From assembly GCA_934120395.1 (NCBI GenBank), contig CAKOTZ010000004.1, positions 1 through 64,000 on the forward strand: 64,000 nucleotides of DNA. Reading direction: 5' to 3'. The notes beneath the pieces were generated by a model. It was given only the letters and a program-made list of their open reading frames with translations, was not told where the DNA came from and ran no database searches. The position numbers and the translations under genes were made by a program. This document shows, piece by piece, positions 43,870 to 53,296 of the stretch. This DNA comes from an uncultured Clostridia bacterium. GTDB taxonomy: Bacteria > Bacillota > Clostridia > TANB77 > CAG-508. Every line of letters starts with the position of its first letter. Position 1 is the first letter of the stretch.

Positions 43870-45811
43870 ATGAGTACTACTAATCTAATATTAATGATAA
43901 TTGTATTCGCGGTCGCTGTAGTAGCATTTGCTTATTTCATCATGAAAAAGAAAAAAAGTGAAGGAGAAGATGAAGAAGCAGTTGATGTTGATGATAAAAC
44001 ATATACTATTGAAAAAATGACAGAATTTGTTAAAAAAAGATTAGACGAAATAACAAAAATAAACTTATATGATATAGGACTTTCAGAAGAGGAACTAAAA
44101 AGAAGAAAAAACAAAAAGTACGAATTAAAGAAGGCATTAAAAGGCTGTACTTATGGAGATGTTAATGATAAAAAGTATGTAAAAGAATTAATTTACGACT
44201 TGTTATCAAAGGAATATGGCGTAAATGAAACTAATATATCAAAGGCAATTTCTTTTGATATACCATCTCTTTTAAATTCTCAGGACAAATTTGATATATT
44301 AATTTATATGTATAAAAAAGAGTTTGGATACGAAGCTTTGACTCAAATTATAAAGAAATATAACTTAGCTGTACTAAAATACATATCTGGAGAAGCAAAA
44401 CCTTCTTATGTTATTACAAGCGAAGAAATAGATAATATTTATGAAAAAGAAAACCTAATTTTATCATTTTCAGACAAATTAAATGTTGTTGTCCAAAGAA
44501 TATACCAATACTACAAAGGCTATAGTAGTATTGATGAAATAAGGGATATGAACATTGATGGTGTATCAGGTGGTGTATCTGGTTTACCAGAATCATTTTT
44601 AAGTCAAGTTGCACAAACTGATGGTGATTATTTAGATCAAGTATTAGAACACAAAGTGCCAAGAGCATGTGATAGTATTTGGATATTTTTCCAAGGTAAA
44701 TCAATACGTCTAGCATTCTTATCATTTGGAACTGAAAGTGAATTAAAGAGAGTATGTCAAAATATTTATAAATACAATAACCCAGGACAATTATCAGATA
44801 CCAATGGATTTAAAATTAATGAAATGAAAGATGGTTCTCGTGTCGTTGTTGTTAGACCAAGTTTCTCTGAAACATGGGCATTTTTCGTAAGAAAATTTGA
44901 TGTTAAAAGAGCTACATTGGAACAATTGATTACATTGCCTGGAGGAGATAAAGCAATTGATTTATTAAAATTCTTGGTAAAAGGAGCAAGGGTTATATCA
45001 CTTACTGGTGAGCAAGGTTGTGGTAAAACAACAATGCTTATGGGTATGATTGAAAATATATATGAAACAATGAACATAAGAGTTCAAGAAACAGCATTTG
45101 AGTTACACTTAAGAAAAATATATCCAACAAGAAATATCCTATCTTTTAGAGAAACAGATACAATTTCAGGACAAATGGGATTGGACGTTCAAAAGAAAAC
45201 TGACGGTTCTGTAAACATTATACGGAGAGGTTGCTACAGATCCCGTTGCTGCATGGATGATTCAAGCAGCCCAAGTTGCTAGTAAATTTACATTATTTAC
45301 TCACCATGCTAAGACTTTTCCAAATTTAGTAATGGCACTTAGAAACTCACTTTTAAAATTGGGTATGTTCAATGATGAAAAAACAGCAGAAGAGCAGGTT
45401 GTTGGTGTACTTAATTTTGATATACACTTAGTAAAGGATTTCAAGGGTAGAAGATATATTGAAAGAGTAACTGAATGTATACCTTTGGAAGATAAAAATG
45501 AATACACATTTGATCATCGTAACGAGAAAACACTTGATGGCAAAATTAGTAAATTTTTAGATAATGCTACTTATTATTTTACAAAATCAACAAATAAAGA
45601 ATTGTATAAGCATGTAAATATTCTTGAATATCAAGATGGGAAATATGTTTTAACAAACAAAATATCAGACATCAATATTTCAGAAATGCGAAATAATATG
45701 GACGAATCAGATGTAGAATTATTTGATGCATATATTGAAGAAAACTGGGGAAAGAAGTCAGAAGAAAAAACAACAAAAAAGCGTACAAGAAAAACAAAAC
45801 AAACGACTTAG
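43870..45811 (+). CDS. CpaF/TadA-like secretion ATPase, +1 frameshift at a CGG codon
   Basis: The motor of the pilus system. An N-terminal membrane helix (about 4-22) is unusual for CpaF. Then come an N-domain and the ATPase core with Walker A SLTGEQGCGKTTMLMG, the Asp box region FELHLRKIYP and SFRETDTISG. Codon 452 is CGG (45223-45225), after which the frame stops at 45282. A +1 shift gives GEVATDPVAAWMIQAAQ, the Walker B/GE region, then FTLFTHHAKTFPNLV (His box), ending at 45811 with a basic tail. The total is about 646 residues. Without the shift the ATPase would lack Walker B and the His box. Confidence 0.9.
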
Positions 45812-45842
45812 AACTTCCAAAAGATAAGGAGGTATAAACGAA

Positions 45843-47915
45843 ATGTCACAACAGATGTTAACCAATATAATGTTTATTGCTGGTGGACTTTTTGCTGTGA
45901 TTGCTGTAGCATATTTCTTCATAATGAAAAAGTCAAGAACTAAAGAAATGAAACAGCTACAACAGTTAAGACAGGGAACAAAAGAGAAGACATTTTCGGC
46001 AGATATTATTTACCAAAGATTATACTTAATCTTTATAAAGATACCATTTATAAAAAGGTATGTTTATAAATTAAGAAGAAGGCTGGAAATTATAAATATT
46101 GAAGATGAATACATAACAAGAAGACAAACAGCTTCAATTATGACAAAAGCTTTAATGGTAATCATACCATTTACAATAATTGTTATTATGGCAACTAAGC
46201 ATAATACATTATTGATGTCAGTTTTACTAATTTTTGAATTATTCCTTATTGAAACTATAATTGATGGAATGGTTGATAAAATTGACAATAAATTATTGAA
46301 ACAACAAATAGATTTCTTTGCCGAAATTAGACATGCATATCATGAATACAATATGGTTGAAGAAGCTATTTATGAGGTTGCACAAAATGATGAACTTGAG
46401 GTTTCAAGACAGGCTGAAAAAATATATGAAATTTTAATTTCTGATACCCCAGAAGAAGAGTTAGAAAAATACTATGATGTTGCGCCTAATAGCTATTTAA
46501 AAGAATTTGCTGGTATTTCATATTTAACAAGAGAATTTGGGGATAGAAAAGTTGATAAAGCATCTTTATATTTGAAAAATCTAAACAATATAACACAAGA
46601 GATGCAATTGGAAATTTTAAAGAGAGATAAATTAGATTATGTATTTCAAAGTTTATCTGTTATTGCAGCAGCACCAATTCTATTTCTAGAACCTATAAAA
46701 AGTTGGGCTGTATCACAGTTCTCATTTACAGATTCTTTTTATAGTGGAAAAGGTGGATTAATGGTTCAAATTCTTATAATTATTACTACATTTATTTGCT
46801 ACCTTCTAATTCGTAAATTAAAGGATAATGGAGTAAATAATAATGGTAAGAATACTGAAAATCCAATTCAAGCAAAATTATATAAAATACCTGTTATTAA
46901 AAAGATAATGAGTTTATTTATACCAAAGAATGGATCGCCAGAACAAAGAAAAATCGCAAGATTACTTAAAGATTCGGCATCAAAAATTAAAATTGAATGG
47001 TTGTATATTAATCGTGTGTTAATTGCTATTGCTGCATTTCTCGTAACACTATTTGTGTGTGTACAAATGCATAGAATATCAGTTAAATACGTTTATGAAG
47101 AGCCAACATCAGATTATAATATACTGGGAGATATGAGTGACTCGGATAAAAATAAAGCAATGAAAAAAACAGTGCAGGATAATCACATATTAGATAGTTT
47201 ATCAAAGAAAACTGAGGTTACAAAGGATGTAGTAAAAAGAGAGGTTAAATATTCTCAATATTATGTAGATGCTTCAGATCAAGAAATAGAAACTGCTGCT
47301 GAAAGAATTTATCAAAAATATTTAACAGTTCATGCAGAGTATTTGCAATGGTTTGAATTGCTTTTAGCATTTGTATTATCTGCAATTTCATATAATGCTC
47401 CAATATGGCTATTAAAATTCCAAAAGAAAATGCGTCAGTTGGAAATGGAAGATGAAGTAATGCAATTTCAAACAATTATATTAATGTTAATGAAAATTGA
47501 GAGGGTTAATGTTGAAATTATATTAGAATGGTTAGAAAGATATTCAAATATCTTTAAAGAACCAATATCAAAGTGTGTAAACAACTATGAAAGTGGTCCT
47601 TGGGAAGCTTTAGAAGAATTAAAAAATGATGTGGCTTTTGTGCCATTAATAAGAATTGTTGAAAGCTTACAAGCTGCTGTTGAAAAGATTCCTATTGCAG
47701 ATGCTTTTGATGAACTAGATACAGAAAGGGCATACTACCAAGAAAAGAGAAAAGAGTCAAACGAAAGATTGATTGCGAGAAAAGGTAGAATTGGAAAGGC
47801 AATTGGATTTGCACCAATGATTTTATTGTTTGTTGGATATTTAATTGTACCATTAGTTGTAATTGGTTTAGTAAGTATGATGAATTCTTTTGCATCAATG
47901 TCAACCATGATGTAA
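45843..47915 (+). CDS. TadB/TadC-like (type II secretion F) membrane protein
   Basis: 690 residues that look like two F-type modules in one chain. The first has a membrane helix (5-27), DFFAEIRHAYHEYNMVEEAI and a membrane pair near 260-320. The second has a helix near 390-410, MQFQTIILMLMKIERVNVEI, and two C-terminal helices. TadB and TadC are normally separate genes, so this may be a fusion. It forms the membrane platform for the ATPase. AGGAGG precedes the ATG. Confidence 0.78.
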   Translation: MSQQMLTNIMFIAGGLFAVIAVAYFFIMKKSRTKEMKQLQQLRQGTKEKTFSADIIYQRLYLIFIKIPFIKRYVYKLRRRLEIINIEDEYITRRQTASIMTKALMVIIPFTIIVIMATKHNTLLMSVLLIFELFLIETIIDGMVDKIDNKLLKQQIDFFAEIRHAYHEYNMVEEAIYEVAQNDELEVSRQAEKIYEILISDTPEEELEKYYDVAPNSYLKEFAGISYLTREFGDRKVDKASLYLKNLNNITQEMQLEILKRDKLDYVFQSLSVIAAAPILFLEPIKSWAVSQFSFTDSFYSGKGGLMVQILIIITTFICYLLIRKLKDNGVNNNGKNTENPIQAKLYKIPVIKKIMSLFIPKNGSPEQRKIARLLKDSASKIKIEWLYINRVLIAIAAFLVTLFVCVQMHRISVKYVYEEPTSDYNILGDMSDSDKNKAMKKTVQDNHILDSLSKKTEVTKDVVKREVKYSQYYVDASDQEIETAAERIYQKYLTVHAEYLQWFELLLAFVLSAISYNAPIWLLKFQKKMRQLEMEDEVMQFQTIILMLMKIERVNVEIILEWLERYSNIFKEPISKCVNNYESGPWEALEELKNDVAFVPLIRIVESLQAAVEKIPIADAFDELDTERAYYQEKRKESNERLIARKGRIGKAIGFAPMILLFVGYLIVPLVVIGLVSMMNSFASMSTMM

Positions 47916-47918
47916 CAT

Positions 47919-47956
47919 AAAAGAGACAAGCAATTTTATGTTTGTTTCTTTTTTGT
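47919..47956 (+). terminator. terminator or attenuator inside the pilus operon
   Basis: AAAAGAGACAA (47919-47929) pairs with TTGTTTCTTTT (47942-47952) with one G-T pair, followed by TT. It could lower expression of downstream genes relative to the machine genes. Confidence 0.65.
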
Positions 47957-47990
47957 TAAAAGTTTGAAAATAAAAAATGGAGGATAAGAG

Positions 47991-48638
47991 ATGGAAAATG
48001 CTTCAAAAGCCTTAGTAATGGCTGGAGGAATTTTAATTGCTATAATGGTAATTGCAACTTTAATGTTTATGGTACAAAACACAGCAAGCTTCAAAAGTCA
48101 GGCAGAAGAACAACAAATGTTAAAGCAAATTACCAATTTTAATAAGGAATATGAATCTTATCAGAAGAGTCTATTAAGAGGAACAGAGGTAGTAACTGTA
48201 ATTAATAAAGCAATTGCCAATAATATAAAATATGAAGAGCAAGATAAAGTATATGATATTAATATTAAGTTTAAATTGCAAACACCAGTTAACAAAACTA
48301 CTGTAATAATAAAAGAAGGTAAAAAAACTATAACAAGAAGTGAAGAAAATCTGGGAGCAGCAAAAGAATATTCACTTGTTGACAATAGAGCTAGTGACCG
48401 TATTAATAGTGAAATTAAAAGTTTTATTAATGTTGGTTCTTTGCATTCTTCAAAAGAATATGTGGTAACAAATTATATAGATGCTAACAACTATACTATG
48501 GAATATAATGGATTTACTGATTTTAAAAGAAAAATTTTCAAATGTACTAACATACACTATAATGATACAACTAAAAGAGTGGATTTATTAGAATTTGAGG
48601 AAGTAAAATTAACGGAAGACACAAGTAGTTATTATTAA
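47991..48638 (+). CDS. pilin-like protein 1
   Basis: 215 residues with the N-terminal hydrophobic segment ASKALVMAGGILIAIMVIAT directly after MEN, then a polar helix (QITNFNKEYESYQKS) and a variable domain. The same start recurs in the neighbours, so this is a paralogous pilin set. No classical class III cleavage site is seen. AGGAG lies upstream. Confidence 0.75.
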   Translation: MENASKALVMAGGILIAIMVIATLMFMVQNTASFKSQAEEQQMLKQITNFNKEYESYQKSLLRGTEVVTVINKAIANNIKYEEQDKVYDINIKFKLQTPVNKTTVIIKEGKKTITRSEENLGAAKEYSLVDNRASDRINSEIKSFINVGSLHSSKEYVVTNYIDANNYTMEYNGFTDFKRKIFKCTNIHYNDTTKRVDLLEFEEVKLTEDTSSYY

Positions 48639-48653
48639 AAAGGAGGCTGAAAT

Positions 48654-49121
48654 ATGGAAGATAATGCATCAAATGCCTTAGTAATGGCTGGAGGAGTTTT
48701 AATAGCTGTTATGATTCTTTCTTTAATTGTGTTTACCTTCAAAACATCAGCCGACTTTGCCAAAAGTTATGATGATAATGTAGCACAATTAAATTTGCAG
48801 GCGTTTAATAATAAATTTGAAATTTATAATAGAGACGATATTACAATACAAGATATGATAACTGTTGCAAATATGGCTAAAGATATAAATATAAAAAATG
48901 GATTAGAAAAAGATACAAAAAGTCCATATTATATACAAGTATTACTTTATAATGGAAGTAAATCATTGGAAAAAATGTCAAATAGTGAACTTATAGAATT
49001 TATGGAAAACAATACATTTAAAGATTCAACAGTTGATGCTCAAAAATATAGATGCAGAGGTATTGAATATAATCCAGATACTAGCAAAGTTTCCAAAATA
49101 ATATTTGAAAAAGTTGAATAA
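48654..49121 (+). CDS. pilin-like protein 2
   Basis: 155 residues starting MEDNASNALVMAGGVLIAVM, closely related to protein 1 in the helix. The middle has FNNKFEIYNRDDITIQDMIT and the end CRGIEYNPDTSKVSKIIFE, a C-terminal motif shared with protein 3. Confidence 0.75.
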   Translation: MEDNASNALVMAGGVLIAVMILSLIVFTFKTSADFAKSYDDNVAQLNLQAFNNKFEIYNRDDITIQDMITVANMAKDINIKNGLEKDTKSPYYIQVLLYNGSKSLEKMSNSELIEFMENNTFKDSTVDAQKYRCRGIEYNPDTSKVSKIIFEKVE

Positions 49122-49126
49122 AAAAG

Positions 49127-49155
49127 TTGCATATTTCGTCAAAAAATATTATAAT
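49127..49155 (+). promoter_or_regulatory. internal promoter before pilin-like protein 3
   Basis: TTGCAT (49127-49132), 17 bases, TATAAT (49150-49155), 24 bases before the start. Confidence 0.6.
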
Positions 49156-49178
49156 GATAGCAAGGAGAAATTTTTTTA

Positions 49179-49610
49179 ATGGAAAAAAATCTTATAATTA
49201 TGCTTATTTTATTTGTTATTATTTTAGGAGCTGCTACCATTTGGATTGTTGATTTACAACAAACAGAAAAACAGGTACTGCAATTCAATAAAACTTTTGA
49301 AGATTATAAAGATAAAATTTCTTTGGGATCAGAAGTTGCAACATTAATAAATAAGGCAATAGATAATAACGAAAAAAAACAGATTAATAAAAACGATAAA
49401 GGAATTTATCAAGATGATGGAAAATACTCTGTTCAGGTTTTTGTTAGATTGGAAAAAGATGGGGATTTATTTTCAATGGAAAGAATTAATGCTTTAAAAA
49501 TAACTGAATTTGTAAAAAATTTTAGTTTACAGGATTTTAAATGTACGGGAATAGAGTATCATAAAGAAACAAAACGTGTTTCAAAAATATATTTTGAAGC
49601 GATTGAATAA
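49179..49610 (+). CDS. pilin-like protein 3
   Basis: 143 residues: membrane helix LIIMLILFVIILGAATIWIV after a basic MEKN start, then FNKTFEDYKDKISLGSEVAT and a C-terminal CTGIEYHKETKRVSKIYFE, like protein 2. AAGGAG precedes the ATG. Confidence 0.75.
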   Translation: MEKNLIIMLILFVIILGAATIWIVDLQQTEKQVLQFNKTFEDYKDKISLGSEVATLINKAIDNNEKKQINKNDKGIYQDDGKYSVQVFVRLEKDGDLFSMERINALKITEFVKNFSLQDFKCTGIEYHKETKRVSKIYFEAIE

Positions 49611-49684
49611 TGATTTTAAATTTAGTTACCTAATTGAATGGTAACTTTGAATAAACAAAAGTTAAAAATAAGGAGGAAAATTTT

Positions 49685-50107
49685 ATGGAGAATGCAACAA
49701 AGGCATTGATGATAGCTGGTGCTGTTTTACTTGCTATTATGATTATAGGAGTAGGTATGATGATTTTCAATAATGCTCAAGGAACAATAGGAGGGGCAGC
49801 TTCTAAAATGAAACAGCAGGAAATTGATTTATTTAATAATCAATTTACAAACTATGAAGGTTCACAATCTGGTTCAAATGTTAAGGCCTTAATTGGTGCT
49901 GTTATTACAAACAATAGTGTTGCAACAGAGGAAGGAAACGAAGATAAGATTGTAAGCTTTAATGGGGCAACAGATTCTAGTGGATTAGCAGCAGAAAGAA
50001 CAAAAATTGTGTCAGGGAAAAAATATACTGTTACAATAACATATAATACTGCTGGTTTAGTTCATGAAATAAAAGCAGAAGTAGCAAGTACAGGTGGTTC
50101 TAAATAA
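49685..50107 (+). CDS. pilin-like protein 4, likely major pilin
   Basis: 140 residues starting MENATKALMIAGAVLLAIMI, then a Gly/Gln/Ser-rich middle (FTNYEGSQSGSNVKALIG) and a Thr-rich beta C-terminus. It is short, simple and has the strongest ribosome binding site (AAGGAGG), consistent with a major subunit; this is inference. Confidence 0.75.
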   Translation: MENATKALMIAGAVLLAIMIIGVGMMIFNNAQGTIGGAASKMKQQEIDLFNNQFTNYEGSQSGSNVKALIGAVITNNSVATEEGNEDKIVSFNGATDSSGLAAERTKIVSGKKYTVTITYNTAGLVHEIKAEVASTGGSK

Positions 50108-50133
50108 GCTAAACTACATAAGGAATGATGTAA

Positions 50134-50715
50134 ATGGAAAATGCAGTTGATGCTTTAAAAATAGCTTTTGCTGTTTTAGTATTTGTTATTGCAATGACGG
50201 TTTCAATAATGGCAATGGGACAAGCTAAAGAGACATCAGAAGCTGTTTTTTACATGACTGATAAAACAAATTTTTATGAATATTTATCAGATGAAAAATT
50301 ACCAGAAGGGAGAATAGTTTCAGCTGAAACTATTGTACCGACGTTATATCGTTATTATAAGGAAAATTTTAATGTAGTTATAATAGATAAAAGCGGAAAC
50401 AAAATTGCTGTTTTTAATCTAGAAGAAGAAATTAAAGCTTATAATAAAAATTATAAAAGCGCTCCATGGCTTGGTAATGCAAATGTCGATACTAAAAAAA
50501 GAGTTGATTTGGAGTTAAGTGGTGAAACAGGAGTTATTAATGGAGTTAAATATACACCAAAACAATCACTTTTACAGTATTTTAATGGCAGACAATTTAA
50601 AGAAACGTTTTTAGAACAACGTTATAGCGGTAAGGAAGTAAAATCAGAAGACAATGAATCCATAGAACTTGTAAAGGGTAATACAAAGATATGGATTGTT
50701 TATCAGGAATATTAA
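50134..50715 (+). CDS. pilin-like protein 5
   Basis: 193 residues starting MENAVDALKIAFAVLVFVIA, then QAKETSEAVFYMTDKTNFYE and a larger globular part. A weaker ribosome binding site (AAGGAATG) suggests a minor subunit. Confidence 0.73.
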   Translation: MENAVDALKIAFAVLVFVIAMTVSIMAMGQAKETSEAVFYMTDKTNFYEYLSDEKLPEGRIVSAETIVPTLYRYYKENFNVVIIDKSGNKIAVFNLEEEIKAYNKNYKSAPWLGNANVDTKKRVDLELSGETGVINGVKYTPKQSLLQYFNGRQFKETFLEQRYSGKEVKSEDNESIELVKGNTKIWIVYQEY

Positions 50716-50756
50716 TACAGAAGAAGATATAAAACTATTTTAATTAGGAGGATAAT

Positions 50757-51287
50757 ATGGGTGAGTCATTGACAACAATTATTGCCATATTCTTAGCAGC
50801 AATTTTAATGTTTGTTTTTCCGCTTATGTCAATATCAGAAAGAAATGATGATATTGCTCAATTGGGAGTACAAACTGCAACTGTTGAATTTGTTGATAAA
50901 ATAAGAACAACTGGCAAAATTACAGAAGATAATTATAATTCTTTTATCCAAACTTTAGCTGCAACAGGAAATAGCTATGATGTTGATATGGAAGTAAAGG
51001 TATTAGATGAAAATCCAGGAAAGAAAACAACATGGGCAGTTACAGATAAAATAGGTGAGAATATTTACTATTCTGTATATAATTCGCAAATCGAATCTGC
51101 CTTGTTTGATGATAACGGTGGTAATAAATATGTATTAAAGGAAGGCGATATTGTTTCTGTAGATGTAAAAAATACAAATAAAACAATTTCAGAAATGCTA
51201 AGAAACTTCTTTTATACTATAAGCGGTAGTGATACCTATCAAGTTTATGTACAACATACTGGTATCGTAATGAGTAATGGAAATTAA
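50757..51287 (+). CDS. pilin-like protein 6
   Basis: 176 residues starting MGESLTTIIAIFLAAILMFV, then FPLMSISERNDDIAQLGVQT. It resembles TadE/TadG-type or accessory pilins. AGGAGG precedes the ATG, and a terminator follows. Confidence 0.72.
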   Translation: MGESLTTIIAIFLAAILMFVFPLMSISERNDDIAQLGVQTATVEFVDKIRTTGKITEDNYNSFIQTLAATGNSYDVDMEVKVLDENPGKKTTWAVTDKIGENIYYSVYNSQIESALFDDNGGNKYVLKEGDIVSVDVKNTNKTISEMLRNFFYTISGSDTYQVYVQHTGIVMSNGN

Positions 51288-51303
51288 AAACAAAAATGAG
51301 GGG

Positions 51304-51332
51304 GGACGCTATTAGGTTAAAGCGTCTTTTTT
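51304..51332 (+). terminator. terminator after pilin-like protein 6
   Basis: GACGCT (51305-51310) and AGCGTC (51321-51326), then TTTTTTC. Confidence 0.8.
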
Positions 51333-51358
51333 CTTTAAAAAATTAAGCAGGTGAAAAA

Positions 51359-53179
51359 ATGAAAATACAAACGATGGCTATTATTTTAATTATTATTATA
51401 TTACCGATTACGCTTATTTTAACTGCATATACAAAAACGCAGATTGATACAATATCGGTTCAAACTTTATATACAACAAAACTAAAGGATGCTACTTATG
51501 ATGCTGTCTCTGCATTTCAATTGAACACAGTACATAATACTTTTTCAACTGTATCAGATTCAATGAGAAGAGATATCACAGCTGCAATACAAACTTTTAT
51601 GAGTACGTTGGCATCTAATTTAGGAATGAGTGGTGCTACAGGAGCAACGTTAAAGCCATATGTGCCAGCTATTGTGTTTACTTTGTATGATGGATATTAT
51701 ATATATGCTCCTTCATATAGCTATACCGAATTAGATAAACAGGAAAATACAGCATCTGGATATACAGTAAAATCAGAGGAAGAAAGTATTAATACAAATG
51801 AGGTAATTAGTAAAACTTCGGATAAAAGTAATGCAACTTATGAGCATGTGTTAAAACCATATATATACTATACTGTGCGTTATGCTCCAAAAAGTTCTAA
51901 TACTGATTTAGTAGTAAACTTTTCTCTTGATAATTATGTAGTAATCTATGGTAAGTTAAATGGAGAGCAAATTACTAAGGCTGGGTATTTAGTTGCAAAT
52001 AGGCCAAATATTGATGAAAATGAAACATTAAAAAGAAATTTACCAGTTACAACAATTACTTTTACTCCTAAGGCAAATAGAAGTTTAATAAATGACATAG
52101 CAACATTAAATATTTCTGTAAAAGAAGTAGTTGTTACAGACAGTTATTTGTTACAAGATCGTTTAAGTAATAGAAATGATATAATTCATATTACAAAAAA
52201 TGATATTGATACTAATGCGGGATTAAAAAAGGTATATTTCAAGCAAAATCAAATTTTAGCTGGAGGACAAAGGGTAGAAAATTATTATGCAGAAGGTGAC
52301 TACCAATTAGGGGAATATATTGAATCTAAAAGTGAAAATTATTATGTAAATCCTCAGAGCGCAAAAAATTATTATGATGAAGCTGTAGAATTTACTAAGT
52401 GGGTAAATCAAAATATGGGTGGAATTAAGGCTAGTGATGCGATTAAAGCAGATGGATCGAGTTATAGTGAATTTGGTGATGAGAAAATATTTATGATTGA
52501 TGAAAATAATGACCCTGAGGATGCAGGTTCAAGTTTTAATGAACATAGAAGAGAAGCTATTAAGTTGTCTATTCAAGATAACCTAGCACAGGCTATTGCA
52601 AGTTATAATCAAAATTCAGAAGCATTGGGAAGTACCTATAATTTTAAAATGCCTATATTATCAGAGACTGAATGGGATCAGGTTTTATCCAATGTATGCA
52701 TGATTAGTTTTTTACAAGGTTTACAAGCTGGAACTAAAATATATAATAATTATGCTATAGTAACAAGTACAAAAAATAAGGAATATGTTTCAGCAGATTC
52801 TATTTGGTATATAAATTCTGAAGGAGGAGACGGAAAATATCATAGAATAGGCTGTAAATACCTAAATGATGATCATATTGTAGGTTATAAAAATACAGAT
52901 TTTGATAGAATTTCGTATGAGTATGAAGATTTTCAAAAAGATGGAAATGGAAATGCAATTTTAGATTCTAGTGGAAAAAATCTATTTGAAGATAAAAAAT
53001 CATACTATTATATGCATAAGGAACAGGCTTGTTATTACTGTATTGTGAATTCAACAGAAGAAGGAAATGCTGTTGAGTGGAGAAAAAATGTTAATAGATT
53101 AAAAGCATATTATACAGCTATGGCAAGGGAAAAATATAATTTCTATAAAACAAATTCATATTTTCCAACAAGAGAATAA
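51359..53179 (+). CDS. large membrane-anchored pilus-associated protein
   Basis: 606 residues. An N-terminal helix (MAIILIIIILPITLILTAYT) is followed by TKTQIDTISVQTLYTTKLKD and a long extracytoplasmic domain (PAIVFTLYDGYYIYAPSYSY). A Cys-containing end (RIGCKYLNDDHIVGY, then HKEQACYYCIVN) could bind metal or form disulfides. No named domain is recognised. Its position suggests a large minor pilin or tip protein. Confidence 0.72.
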   Translation: MKIQTMAIILIIIILPITLILTAYTKTQIDTISVQTLYTTKLKDATYDAVSAFQLNTVHNTFSTVSDSMRRDITAAIQTFMSTLASNLGMSGATGATLKPYVPAIVFTLYDGYYIYAPSYSYTELDKQENTASGYTVKSEEESINTNEVISKTSDKSNATYEHVLKPYIYYTVRYAPKSSNTDLVVNFSLDNYVVIYGKLNGEQITKAGYLVANRPNIDENETLKRNLPVTTITFTPKANRSLINDIATLNISVKEVVVTDSYLLQDRLSNRNDIIHITKNDIDTNAGLKKVYFKQNQILAGGQRVENYYAEGDYQLGEYIESKSENYYVNPQSAKNYYDEAVEFTKWVNQNMGGIKASDAIKADGSSYSEFGDEKIFMIDENNDPEDAGSSFNEHRREAIKLSIQDNLAQAIASYNQNSEALGSTYNFKMPILSETEWDQVLSNVCMISFLQGLQAGTKIYNNYAIVTSTKNKEYVSADSIWYINSEGGDGKYHRIGCKYLNDDHIVGYKNTDFDRISYEYEDFQKDGNGNAILDSSGKNLFEDKKSYYYMHKEQACYYCIVNSTEEGNAVEWRKNVNRLKAYYTAMAREKYNFYKTNSYFPTRE

Positions 53180-53186
53180 AATTAAG

Positions 53187-53220
53187 AATGTCTTTTTCAA
53201 AAAGAAAAGGACATTTTTTA
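53187..53220 (+). terminator. terminator at the end of the pilus operon
   Basis: AATGTCTTTTTC pairs with GAAAAGGACATT, followed by TTTT. Confidence 0.75.
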
Positions 53221-53296
53221 ATTTTAGATTGGTGTATTAAAACTAAAAATATGGTTATCTTAAAAGTAAAGTTAATTTTTATTTAGGAGAATTGTA

